A stretch of 64,000 nt of DNA. Origin: Rhipidocladum racemiflorum (taxonomy: Eukaryota > Streptophyta > Magnoliopsida > Poales > Poaceae). A model generated the notes under the pieces. It saw only the letters and a list, made by a program, of their open reading frames with translations, was not told the origin of the DNA and ran no database searches. Made by a program: the position numbers and the translations under genes. The stretch is taken from NCBI GenBank assembly GCA_036346355.1, contig JAYEVF010000027.1, positions 1 through 64,000 of the forward strand. The letters run 5' to 3'. Position 1 is the stretch's first letter. Every line of letters begins with the position of its first letter. This document shows, one piece after another, positions 47,601 through 52,629 of this stretch.

Positions 47601-49402
47601 GCTGCCCCTTTCTTTGGGATCGTGTACACTCTCATTCAAGGCATATACAGATATATATCTAGACACCCCAGCATGCAGGCTGCGTGGCTATTGCTCTCCT
47701 CACATTCTCTTTCAGGCGGCCTTGTTCTGGTCAGAGGAGATGATCTAGAAATGGTAGAAATGGAAACGACAAGAGAGGGTCACTACTACAAAACACCTAA
47801 CAGGTATTGGGATTTCTGTGTCGGCATATTGATTTGAACCGACACTGATATGTGACTATTTGTGTTAGTTCGTTCTTAGAATCGACACTGATATGTGTCT
47901 ATTTTTGTCGATTCATGGTTAGAACCGACACTGATATGTGACTATTTGTGTCGGTTCATGTTTACAACTGACACTGATAATGTCCGATTATTACTATCGG
48001 TACATCTGTGTCGGCTGAAAAACTAACATCAATGTCGGTTCGAACTGACATAGTTGAGCTTGTCCGTAGTAGTAGGTGAGTGTGTCGACATGGTCAGAGA
48101 GGATTTTTGCGGCGAGAGGAGAGTGCTCAGCTCGGAGAGAAACTCACAGCCGGGCGAGAGATGGCGCGAGAACTCCGCGGCGAGGCTTCGAGTGGATGCC
48201 AAGGCATGACGTTGGGATCGAGCCATGAACGGTCACCAGCAGCGCGGCAAAACTGCGGGTGACGAGGTCAAAAACGGTGTTTGCTATATCAGCTCAGAGC
48301 TCCTTTCCAATGGAGGACGCAGCGTGTGGAAGACGACGGCTGACGAGCGGAGCTAGTTGTTAGCGAGTAAACGGAGGGAGGGAGAGAGAAGGCGTAAGCA
48401 CGAACGCGCCATAGTGTGGAGAAAAGGGAAAAAGGAATAGCGGACATTGGCGATGTGGCGTGCAGGGGCAGGCTGGGCCAGCGGAGGAGGATCCGGCCGA
48501 TGAACACAAAACTACTTTCGAAAACATGTTCTTAATAGTTTAAACTCAGAAATTGAATGCGAATTTCTAAAATAAGCAAATCAACTTTAAAAATTATATA
48601 AAAAAATTGGGAGAGGCTCCTGAGATTAATTGGAACCCAACTAATTATTTCCAAGGTCTTTTCATGTTTTTATTTATTTTAAAATTTCAAAAATAGCTAC
48701 TACAAATTAGGAAAACATTCCTTTAATGCAAAAAAACTTTAAAATAGCTCAAAAATTTATAAATGTATATTTGGAAATACATAAATATATTATTGGAATT
48801 TTACGATATTACAACTCTTTTATACGAAACAAGGACGAAAGTATAAATGGGGTGTTATGTGACATGGGTTCGTCCATGAGTGGGTTGGGCATCGAGTGAA
48901 TTTAAGGTCAGAGTGTCCACCCCATGGGTGGGCTGTGCATTGAGTGAGTTTTGGGTCAGTGATATAGTTTAGAAGCAAGAAAGTAATTTGCAAGTTAAGT
49001 GGGCTAAATGACACAATCGCATAAGTTTAAAGAATTGCATTGCGATTTATTTTTATTTTAAATAATACGTACTGTATAGAGAATTCAAATTTATAACGCC
49101 CTCATTTATTTTCCCTACAGGTATGGGAGAGATGGAATGCGAGAAAGTTGACCGAGTGTATCGATCCACGGTTAGGTGATGCCGCTGATGCTTCAAAAAT
49201 CAAGGAGATGAAAAGATGCATGCACATAGCACTGCTTTGTGTTCAAGACGATCCGGCACAAAGGCCCACCATGTCTGGTGTTCTTCGGATGCTGTGTGAC
49301 ACGAAACTGAAGTTACCTACACCACAGCAGCGAAACAATGGAAGCTCAGTAGATGTGGCCGAGATAAGCGCGCAATCTTCTCCTCAGATGTCGCCAAGAT
49401 AA
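26231..49402 (+). CDS. Receptor-like cytoplasmic kinase with N-terminal MCAfunc-like domain (8 exons, 512 aa)
   Basis: Predicted cytoplasmic Ser/Thr kinase. Exons 26231-26650, 28968-29056, 32943-33025, 34676-34767, 43582-43777, 43893-44127, 44244-44385 and 49121-49402 join in phase to 1539 nt. Residues 1-140 are helical and resemble the MCAfunc domain of MCA proteins (NKEECRELAKRVKTVGALL, YELVMACQERK). Residues 141-197 are an acidic, low-complexity linker. Residues 199-490 are the kinase: glycine loop G219-x-x-G222-x-G224, VAVK lysine K240, helix-C glutamate E252, catalytic motif H329-S330-D331 with K333 and N336, DFG 349-351, APE 376-378, and the closing Arg in RPTMSGVL. Arg of HRD is Ser, making it non-RD. 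No signal peptide or membrane helix is seen, so it is a cytoplasmic type rather than a receptor. The first ATG of the frame is used; an upstream in-frame GTG is not needed. All essential residues and frames are intact, so it may be functional despite large introns. Splicing is predicted, not observed. Confidence 0.85.
26920..27324. mobile_element. hAT-type MITE in kinase intron 1, 405 bp
   Basis: Ends TAGGGGTG and TACCCCTG with 8-bp flanks GAGGGAGG (26912-26919) and GAGGGATG (27325-27332), 7 of 8 matching. The interior is a run of 'aactcgtgagttaa' and 'gagttaaacgag' words that can fold back repeatedly. Non-coding. Confidence 0.8.
27461..27586. repeat. Two-copy tandem duplication, 63 bp period
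   Basis: 'ttgtacacacaaat...gtagaaaactagcc' at 27461 recurs at 27524 as 'tggtacacacaaat...gtagaaaactggcc', with scattered substitutions. It lies in kinase intron 1. Confidence 0.8.
27655..28163. mobile_element. Tourist-like MITE carrying a second MITE
   Basis: Ends GATGCGTTTGG and CCAAACACACCC with TTA on both sides (27652-27654, 28164-28166). It is the same family as 25786-25997. The body is interrupted at 27856-28129 by another element. Confidence 0.85.
27856..28129. mobile_element. Nested MITE, 274 bp
   Basis: Starts GGCCCCCTTCGGGACAGCTT and ends '...aagctgtccgttc...ggagcc'. The ends are imperfect inverted repeats (both carry GGNCAGCTT), flanked by ATA on both sides (27853-27855, 28130-28132). 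The interior repeats 'gattctgattct' and 'gagaatcag'. It splits the Tourist-like MITE, whose sequence continues directly on the far side. Confidence 0.8.
28576..28937. mobile_element. hAT-type MITE next to exon 2, 362 bp
   Basis: Ends TAGGGGTGATAACGG and CCATTATCACCCTTA, near-perfect inverted repeats. Flanking 8-mers share only the first four bases (GGTC), so the duplication is decayed. The right end is 30 bp upstream of the exon 2 acceptor. Confidence 0.7.
28968..29056 (+). CDS. Kinase gene exon 2 (linker)
   Basis: Acceptor ATTTCAG|GAT, donor CTAG|GTACGT, 89 nt ending in phase 2. Encodes an acidic linker (QEDAEEVVSSYSSPQ). The acceptor lies 30 bp from the end of the MITE at 28576-28937. Confidence 0.75.
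29098..29349 (+). mobile_element. Non-autonomous Helitron-like element in kinase intron 2
   Basis: Starts TCTCTACTATTCT after an A and ends CTAG before a T, the A|T insertion context of Helitrons. A stem-like 'cgcacaggcatg' precedes the end. Two minus-strand relatives occur at 9141-9407 and 9618-9894. Confidence 0.72.
29800..31455 (-). repeat. Gypsy LTR fragment in kinase intron 2
   Basis: Landmarks in the shared order: 'ctctgtgtattctcgtgac', 'cgaccttaaggtcaac', 'gtgagtacataaagcactca', 'gctattcgaataatttt' with 'cccacaagata', 'acttgtggttgta', and 'gggatcaacatggtcaa' at about 31415. The GC-rich promoter half is missing, so it is a truncated minus-oriented LTR. Ends approximate. Confidence 0.6.
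31655..32671 (+). mobile_element. CACTA transposon, right part only
   Basis: The right terminus reads '...tatgtggtagtg' at 32671, the reverse complement of CACTACCACATA, followed by GTT. The 400 bp before it is packed with 'tcacagtcggtt' words in both orientations, the subterminal repeats of CACTA elements. An open frame ending TAG at 32049 encodes an acidic Ser/Asp tail (SSEDDSSDSGDSLPSG), and a GAC/GAG-rich stretch (31858-31912) precedes it in another frame. This is probably a remnant of an element-encoded exon. The matching left terminus was not found. Confidence 0.6.
32301..32568. repeat. Series of three hairpins in CACTA subterminal DNA
   Basis: A roughly 200 bp imperfect palindrome centred near 32401 (arms contain 'gatgagggagcacactcatc' and 'cacagaaaata', matched by their complements up to 32500). 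It is followed by a small stem 'cagtcggtt/aaccgactg' (32494-32520) and a third 'catcacaatcggtt/aaccgattgtgatg' (32532-32568). Transcribed as intron RNA these would fold strongly. Confidence 0.85.
32796..32840. repeat. Purine microsatellite (GA)n(GGGAGA)n
   Basis: GA dinucleotides followed by five GGGAGA-type hexamers in kinase intron 2, about 100 bp before exon 3. Confidence 0.9.
32943..33025 (+). CDS. Kinase gene exon 3 (linker)
   Basis: Acceptor TTGACAG|GCT, donor CAAT|GTATAA, 83 nt. It completes an Arg codon with exon 2 and leaves one base that makes Trp198 with exon 4. Encodes ATDETERAPADDEPSNLPK. The weak donor is chosen because only it restores the kinase frame. Confidence 0.72.
33086..33187. 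mobile_element. Short MITE-like inverted repeat, 102 bp
   Basis: Ends TGAGGTCTTATTTGAGAAAT and its near complement ATTTTAGACTTTTCAAACAA with GACCTCA; about 28-bp arms and a 40-bp loop. The wording (GGTCTTGTTTG) resembles Tourist-like elements. No clear duplication. It lies in kinase intron 3. Confidence 0.65.
33893..34153. mobile_element. Stowaway MITE (Tc1/mariner type), 261 bp
   Basis: Ends CTCCCTCCAGTTTGC and GCAAACTGAGGGAG, about 25-bp inverted repeats, with TA duplicated at 33891-33892 and 34154-34155. CTCCCTCC ends and TA targets define Stowaway. It lies in kinase intron 3. Confidence 0.95.
34676..34767 (+). CDS. Kinase gene exon 4 (glycine-rich loop)
   Basis: Acceptor ATGACAG|GGT, donor CAAG|GTTAGT, 92 nt. 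Encodes FTYRQLKRATDNFS, the usual lead-in of plant receptor-like kinases, and the loop IGECGFGTVYK. Confidence 0.92.
35215..35640 (-). repeat. Gypsy LTR fragment in kinase intron 4
   Basis: Carries the end-proximal landmarks of the shared LTR: 'tcaatagctagtactcacag' and 'agaccttatgg', in the order seen at 52640-52800. It breaks off after about 400 bp. Confidence 0.45.
36080..36375. repeat. Degenerate short repeat in intron 4
   Basis: Three diverged copies of a roughly 70-120 bp unit near 36080, 36140 and 36300, recognisable by 'aactcgatctttaatatttt', 'aactcaatctataatatgtt' and 'aactcgaaatctaatatttt'. The last two are followed by 'cgaaacatgtattatt'. No gene or clear element ends. Confidence 0.5.
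37225..38165 (-). repeat. Copia LTR fragment related to 20733-22430
   Basis: 'aaatgacgatcag...gggtgaatgatc' matches the start of the LTR at 20740, 'gcggtactaccatcatc' matches its cggtagtacc words, and a minus-strand TATA (TATATAAG, 38118-38126) follows 'cctctcctcccctac' as in that LTR. Diverged and without internal region. Confidence 0.55.
38250..39720 (-). repeat. Gypsy LTR fragment (promoter half) in intron 4
   Basis: Parallels 55700-57242: the GC-rich block, 'gcaccaccggaa'-type words, the shared 'cctagaaccattttggaata' and 'caataaaattggttt', 'gccaggataacaaaaacacc', and an end '...gggtattaca'. It lacks the half containing the 'gatcaacatgg' box. Open frames on both strands in the GC part are composition effects. 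Confidence 0.65.
39956..41960 (-). repeat. Gypsy LTR fragment (other half) in intron 4
   Basis: Starts TGTTAGGACTGG and carries the landmarks in order: 'ctctgtgtataaccgcac', 'aacgaccttaacgtcaac', 'gggtgagtacacaacc', 'actctgcagagtgtgtac' with 'ccacaagacataatcgtctc', 'tagacctgtggttgtacgg', and 'atgggatcaacatggtcaag' near 41430. It breaks off before the GC-rich block and meets the copia relic. With 38250-39720 this could be two pieces of one rearranged LTR or two different copies. Confidence 0.65.
42075..42666 (-). pseudogene. Copia gag relic with three in-frame stops
   Basis: The minus-strand frame from ATG at 42666 encodes MADFAEALRPDKFIGVHFKR, then stop, MNMFWVSNGKPED, LCDVYMHIKDAKELWDA, KFGASDAGGELYIMEQYHD, DSRSVVE, stop, KLLKIP, stop, RFVAGGIIAKL, SSWRNFATSLKHKRQEIS, VENLIASLDVEE. 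This is the retrotransposon Gag (capsid) of a very common plant copia group. The three stops lie in the same frame, so decay is by substitution, not frameshift. The zinc knuckle and pol are missing. It lies antisense inside kinase intron 4. Confidence 0.88.
42770..43525 (-). repeat. Probable 5' LTR and leader of the copia relic
   Basis: On the minus strand a typical copia start TGTTGGATTATTTGG at 43525, running toward the gag relic. It contains the grass-copia words 'ggttccgaagacctactctc' and 'cacgccggcgttcgg', and a minus-strand TATATTTA-like box near 43190. The inner LTR boundary and primer-binding site were not located. Confidence 0.5.
43582..43777 (+). CDS. Kinase gene exon 5 (VAVK lysine, helix C, hinge)
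   Basis: Acceptor TTTTCAG|GGT, 196 nt, phase 0 in and phase 1 out. Encodes GLPVAVKRC, helix-C Glu, LLGYC and the hinge FLVHEFM. The frame-restoring donor is GC (TTTG|GCATGT) rather than GT. Confidence 0.88.
43893..44127 (+). CDS. Kinase gene exon 6 (catalytic loop and DFG)
   Basis: Acceptor TTTTTCAG|GC, donor CAAT|GTAAGA, 235 nt. Encodes WQTRFQIVEGIAQG, VVHSDLKPSNILLDD and INDFGISRML. The residue before the catalytic Asp is Ser. Confidence 0.93.
44244..44385 (+). CDS. Kinase gene exon 7 (APE and F-helix region)
   Basis: Acceptor TTTCAG|GGG, donor GTGG|GTAAGT, 142 nt. Encodes GYTAPEYMHRG and VKTDVYSFGVLLLEIITG. Confidence 0.93.
45268..45753. mobile_element. hAT-type MITE, 486 bp
   Basis: Ends TAGGGAAGGCAA and TTGCCATCCCTA, flanked by a perfect 8-bp duplication GTTATGTG (45260-45267 and 45754-45761). 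The interior is dominated by 'cgggtaccc', 'gggtttgggttt' and related words on both arms. Related to 50567-51141. Non-coding. Confidence 0.93.
47189..47201 (-). other. Copia primer-binding site
   Basis: On the minus strand TGGTATCAGAGCC, the exact initiator Met-tRNA match, directly adjoining the LTR at 47202. It shows that the element's internal region lay toward lower coordinates; only a few hundred bases of possible leader (46900-47188) remain. Confidence 0.85.
47202..47444 (-). repeat. Short copia LTR, 243 bp, in kinase intron 7
   Basis: Plus strand TGTAAAGAAAGC...TTCTTCTAACA, so on the minus strand TGTTAGAAGAAAC...CTTTACA with TG/CA ends. It has a minus-strand TATA (TATAAATAT, 47256-47264). 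The second LTR and all coding parts are missing. The short LTR suggests a different copia family from the one at 20733. Confidence 0.8.
47781..48074. mobile_element. Miniature CACTA element, 294 bp
   Basis: Left end CACTACTACAAAAC, right end GTAGTAGTA (last base differs from the expected G), with GGT duplicated at 47778-47780 and 48075-48077 as expected for CACTA. The interior has four diverged copies of 'gaaccgacactgatatgtg' and 'tgtgtcggttc' words. Non-coding deletion derivative. Confidence 0.85.
49121..49402 (+). CDS. Kinase gene exon 8 (C-lobe end and tail)
   Basis: Acceptor CCCTACAG|GTA, ends TAA at 49400-49402. Encodes WERWNARKLTECIDPRL, CMHIALLCVQDDPAQRPTM and a short Ser/Gln-rich tail. 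It is 4.7 kb from exon 7 because intron 7 is filled with repeats. Confidence 0.93.
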   Translation, partial: VWERWNARKLTECIDPRLGDAADASKIKEMKRCMHIALLCVQDDPAQRPTMSGVLRMLCDTKLKLPTPQQRNNGSSVDVAEISAQSSPQMSPR

Positions 49403-50558
49403 GCGCTCAATCTTCGCCTCTGAAAGGAAATCTGTAGCAATTTGCCCATTTCTTTCGTGTGCTTAGGCATGTATGCGTGTATTGATCGAATGGCCATACA
49501 TTGTAATCGCCACTCGTTACAAAGCCTTCACAGGTTCTGTGAGTTTGTGAAATGTATGGTTACCAGATGCTGCTGCATGCCTGTTGGCAGTGGCACTGTT
49601 CCTGTGTGAACTGCTGATTCATTTTAAGAGCACTTTTATCATGCACATGTTGGATGTCAGGTTGTTAAACAGCTAAATCTGTAACATGTGTTTATGGCAG
49701 AGACATGATTAATTACAATTGATCTTCTCAATGGAGGTGCTTCTATGCTTTTCTTTTTAAAGTTGCATAAATATTAAAGCATGAATGAATATATGGTAGA
49801 AGATGATTACTTACCCCCTTCGCTTGTTTCAAGATTTGTGCAACTTGTATTATGATGGAAAGCATAGAAGCACTGCTCTCTTCTCAATTGTGATGTTGCA
49901 AGTTGCAACTCATTTCCTAGAGCAGATATGATGCTCAATTAATTGGTGACACAGCTGGATGCTAATGGACCGAAGCTGAACACAAATCTGATTCAAGCCT
50001 AATATTCTTTTCATAGATCTGTATCCAGTCTGATCCAAAAGGAGCAAGGTCCAAACCTGGCCTAGGCCAAAATGAAAGCATGGGCCTTGATAACTTTTTG
50101 TTTTATGAGTTGATAGTTTACGGTACAATATTCAAGTGATCAAACTATTTCTTAGATCGTAAATGAACTACAGTGTGATCGAAAAGATAACAAACATGCA
50201 CTATTCAAATAAACTTGTCCATACAAAAACTCAGGTAAGGTAGAGTGAAGATCAATCATCAAAATTCCCACAAAAGAACAAAGGTCTCAAGGAAATACTA
50301 TTCCATGAAATTTTATGTGGCACTACTTAGTTTACAACTAAACTAATATACTGGACCTAACACTAACCCCCTTATCTACACTTAGGCTTAACACGCCACA
50401 CAAAATGAGCTAACTACAATCGAGTATACATGAAACTTAACAAAAGTCACATATGCTGCTGCACTGCTTCTACTACCTATATGCAAAGGACATGTTTAGA
50501 TAAATAAGCCCAGCATTCTTTTAATTCATAGAAGACACTAAGCAGGAACATGGTTTAC
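49403..50558. other. Downstream flank of the kinase gene
   Basis: The first few hundred bases are presumably the 3' untranslated region; no single polyadenylation signal is decisive. 49960-50100 has 'gatccaaa', 'ggcctaggcc' words like hAT-type MITEs. On the minus strand 50380-50360 'taagggggttag' followed by 'tgttaggtccag' resembles a copia polypurine tract and LTR start, without coding support. Confidence 0.35.
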
Positions 50559-50834
50559 GTGACGGATAGGGATGGCAACGGGTCCAGGTCCCTCCGGGTC
50601 CAACCTTCGTGGACCCGGACCCGAGACCCGAACCCGGACCCGAAGTTAATCACGGGTCCAATCCCGGATCCGGACCCGATCGGGTACCCAGACCCAAACC
50701 ACAGACCTACTGAACCAGAGCGCCGAGCACTAGCCACTAAGCTGCGATGTAGCTTAAGAGTGGATGGTTTTTACTCTATGTGAGGTACCATGCGAAGCCA
50801 AAAGGGAAATTGGAAAAAAATTTGCAACCGTCTC

Positions 50835-50910
50835 GGCTCGAAGAGGGATCGAACCCACGATCTACTGCCCAACAAAGTCGTGCTCTACCGCTGGACTAGG
50901 ATGTTGCTTG
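50835..50910 (-). other. tRNA-like module within the MITE (second)
   Basis: Minus strand: A-box-like TAGTCCAGCGGTAGAGCA (50881-50898) and B-box GGTTCGATCCC (50845-50855), spaced about as in a tRNA gene. The T stem pairs poorly and no full cloverleaf forms, so it is tRNA-derived rather than a working tRNA. Confidence 0.6.
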
Positions 50911-50957
50911 GGTAGCATCCAATGGCTGTCATCTAAAATGAGAAAAAAATTCGCCAC

Positions 50958-51035
50958 CATAGCGGCTGGGGGATTCGAACCCGAGTCTTGAGGGCTGTAA
51001 CCCAGGGTGCCCACCACTGGACTAAGATGTTACTT
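50958..51035 (-). other. tRNA-like module within the MITE (third)
   Basis: Minus strand: TAGTCCAGTGGTGGGCA (51008-51024) resembles the D arm of plant tRNA-Glu/Asp, and GGTTCGAATCC (50971-50981) is a perfect B-box. The T stem has only three good pairs. Probably a decayed tRNA-derived insert able to bind RNA polymerase III factors. Confidence 0.6.
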
Positions 51036-51399
51036 GGGACAAGGTTGTATGGCCAAGTATCTAAGTTCGAATCGGGTCCGGGTCTGGGTACCCACGGGTC
51101 CAACATGAGACCCGGACCCACGGGTATTTTTGCCATCCCTAGTGACGGACTGCCCTTTTCAGGGGGTGCGTTTAAATTCGCAACAGCTACCCAGGAAGAC
51201 TAGCCGTCGGGAACCAAGTTATACATTGCCAGCATAAGAAGAAACGACTGTTTTTACATCACATAGAGCCTAATGGCCAGAGCTTTACAAAAGGAAGCGG
51301 TGAGCTCCAATATATTACATTAACAAAAGAAACCACACAGGCAAGACCTGAGCACAGATAAAGGACCCTAAAACCAAACTGTTTTGCCATCCACGATCT

Positions 51400-52629
51400 C
51401 CTGGAATTCTCCGGCGTCTTCAAATTCTAAAATAGGTTGAGAAGCAAGACTGAGTACACAACAGTACTCAACAAACCGCACAGGAATTTCTGAATATTAC
51501 ATGCGAGCGTATTCTCAAGGAAATGGCAGTAAGGTTATTATTATTGTGGATGCAGTTTTATTTTCAAAATCATTTTACATTTGAAACACAAACCATACAT
51601 AATAGAAATAAGCAAATTTTTAGTTTTCACAAGTTCATCATTACGTCAAGTTGGAAATGACAAGTCTACTTGGGTTAGGTTACGGGATTCACCCCAATTC
51701 AAACTTAGCTTCTTTTACCGGAAGCACAGCGTAATCGATTACCATTTAATTGACTCTGCAGAGTTGCTCAGCTTTACCCACAAGATATCAACAACCATTA
51801 ATGCCACACGTGAATTACATGTAACTTAAATGCATGCGGCCGGGTTGAGATTATCAAAGCTTTTCGTTGAACGACCCCTCTTTAGCACTTACCCGGTAGT
51901 TTCAAAACCACACAAATCCTCGGGATCCCACGGGCCACTGCGGGATGCACGGTCCGATTCTGTGGGTGTCTACCGTTGTGAAAATCGGCAGGCGACACCA
52001 CCGGTCAACCTCCATTCCACCCTGTTCGCCCACGGGCATACTGTCCAATGCCCACAGTATGGAACCTCTCTCCTATAAGTATTTCAAGGGGAAGTTCAAG
52101 TACCGAGCTAGGTTGGATCGAGTCAACTAGGCCGACCGACCCAACTTGTGGTTGAGCGGGGTCTAAGTTATTTACTTTGCCCAAGGTTGTGATTACTTAA
52201 AATTATGCCTAAGACTTAGCCAATTCCAAACCAACAAATCCACACCACACACATTGGCCTCGTCATCGGTCGAGGATCGGGCACGTAGCCATCTAGTGGT
52301 TTGCCCGCCAAAGTCCTCTCACCGTAGCACATTTTTGGATATAGACTACATCAAGCCTCCTGCTTGATGGTTTTATTTTATTACACAAAACTTTTTATGT
52401 TCAACTACTTAATTAACTACTAGCATTACGAGGTTCAAATAGCTAAGTCTAAGGTTTGCAAAGGATATATGTCACGACAATACAAAGTGGGTCTTTAATC
52501 AAGCTAGGTACTACCTAGGCCATCATGGCATTCTAAAATAAGCATTTCTAGCATTTAACATACCAACATAATGCGATATTAAAATAATTATTACTACATT
52601 ATTATCATGGGTTCAACATGTTCAATGAG
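51400..52629 (-). repeat. Gypsy LTR fragment
   Basis: Shared landmarks in order: 'gactgagtacacaacagtac', 'actctgcagagttgctcagc' with 'cccacaagatat', 'aacttgtggttgagc', 'catgggttcaacatgttcaa' at about 52607. It ends exactly where the next LTR starts at 52630, as if that element had inserted into or beside this one. Confidence 0.6.

Larger units (their letters stand above)
44620..49045. mobile_element. Outer inverted-repeat element filling kinase intron 7 (composite)
   Basis: The left arm at 44624-44830 ('gcttgctaaacttgg', 'gtaaattactttctgg', 'aataaacttgtatccatttg', 'tttcctaat...gagctggcgttt') has inverted counterparts at 48960-49045 ('aaagtaatttgcaagttaag', 'ataagtttaaagaattgcat') and at 46590-46680 ('acgctaactcaac', 'aggaaatgac', 'caaatgaatgcaagtttat'). 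The simplest reading is one element with long diverged terminal inverted repeats, its right arm split by later insertions including 47202-47444 and 47781-48074. Superfamily unknown; the arms recall Mutator-type MITEs. No target duplication was determined. Confidence 0.4.
50567..51141. mobile_element. hAT-type MITE with tRNA-like modules, 575 bp
   Basis: Perfect ends TAGGGATGGCAA and TTGCCATCCCTA, with a perfect 8-bp duplication GTGACGGA (50559-50566, 51142-51149). Outer zones are 'gggtccgggt' and 'acccggacccga' words. The middle carries three consecutive minus-strand tRNA-like modules (50690-50755, 50835-50910, 50958-51035). The second and third begin with similar A/T-rich spacers, suggesting duplication inside the element. 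Confidence 0.93.

Noticed and set aside
50225..50520. Minus-strand copia polypurine tract and LTR start
   Set aside because: Only 'taagggggttag' then 'tgttagg' supports it; no coding remnant or second end.
50835..51035. Functional tRNA genes
   Set aside because: A and B boxes are present but the stems pair poorly and the copies lie inside a MITE; treated as tRNA-derived.
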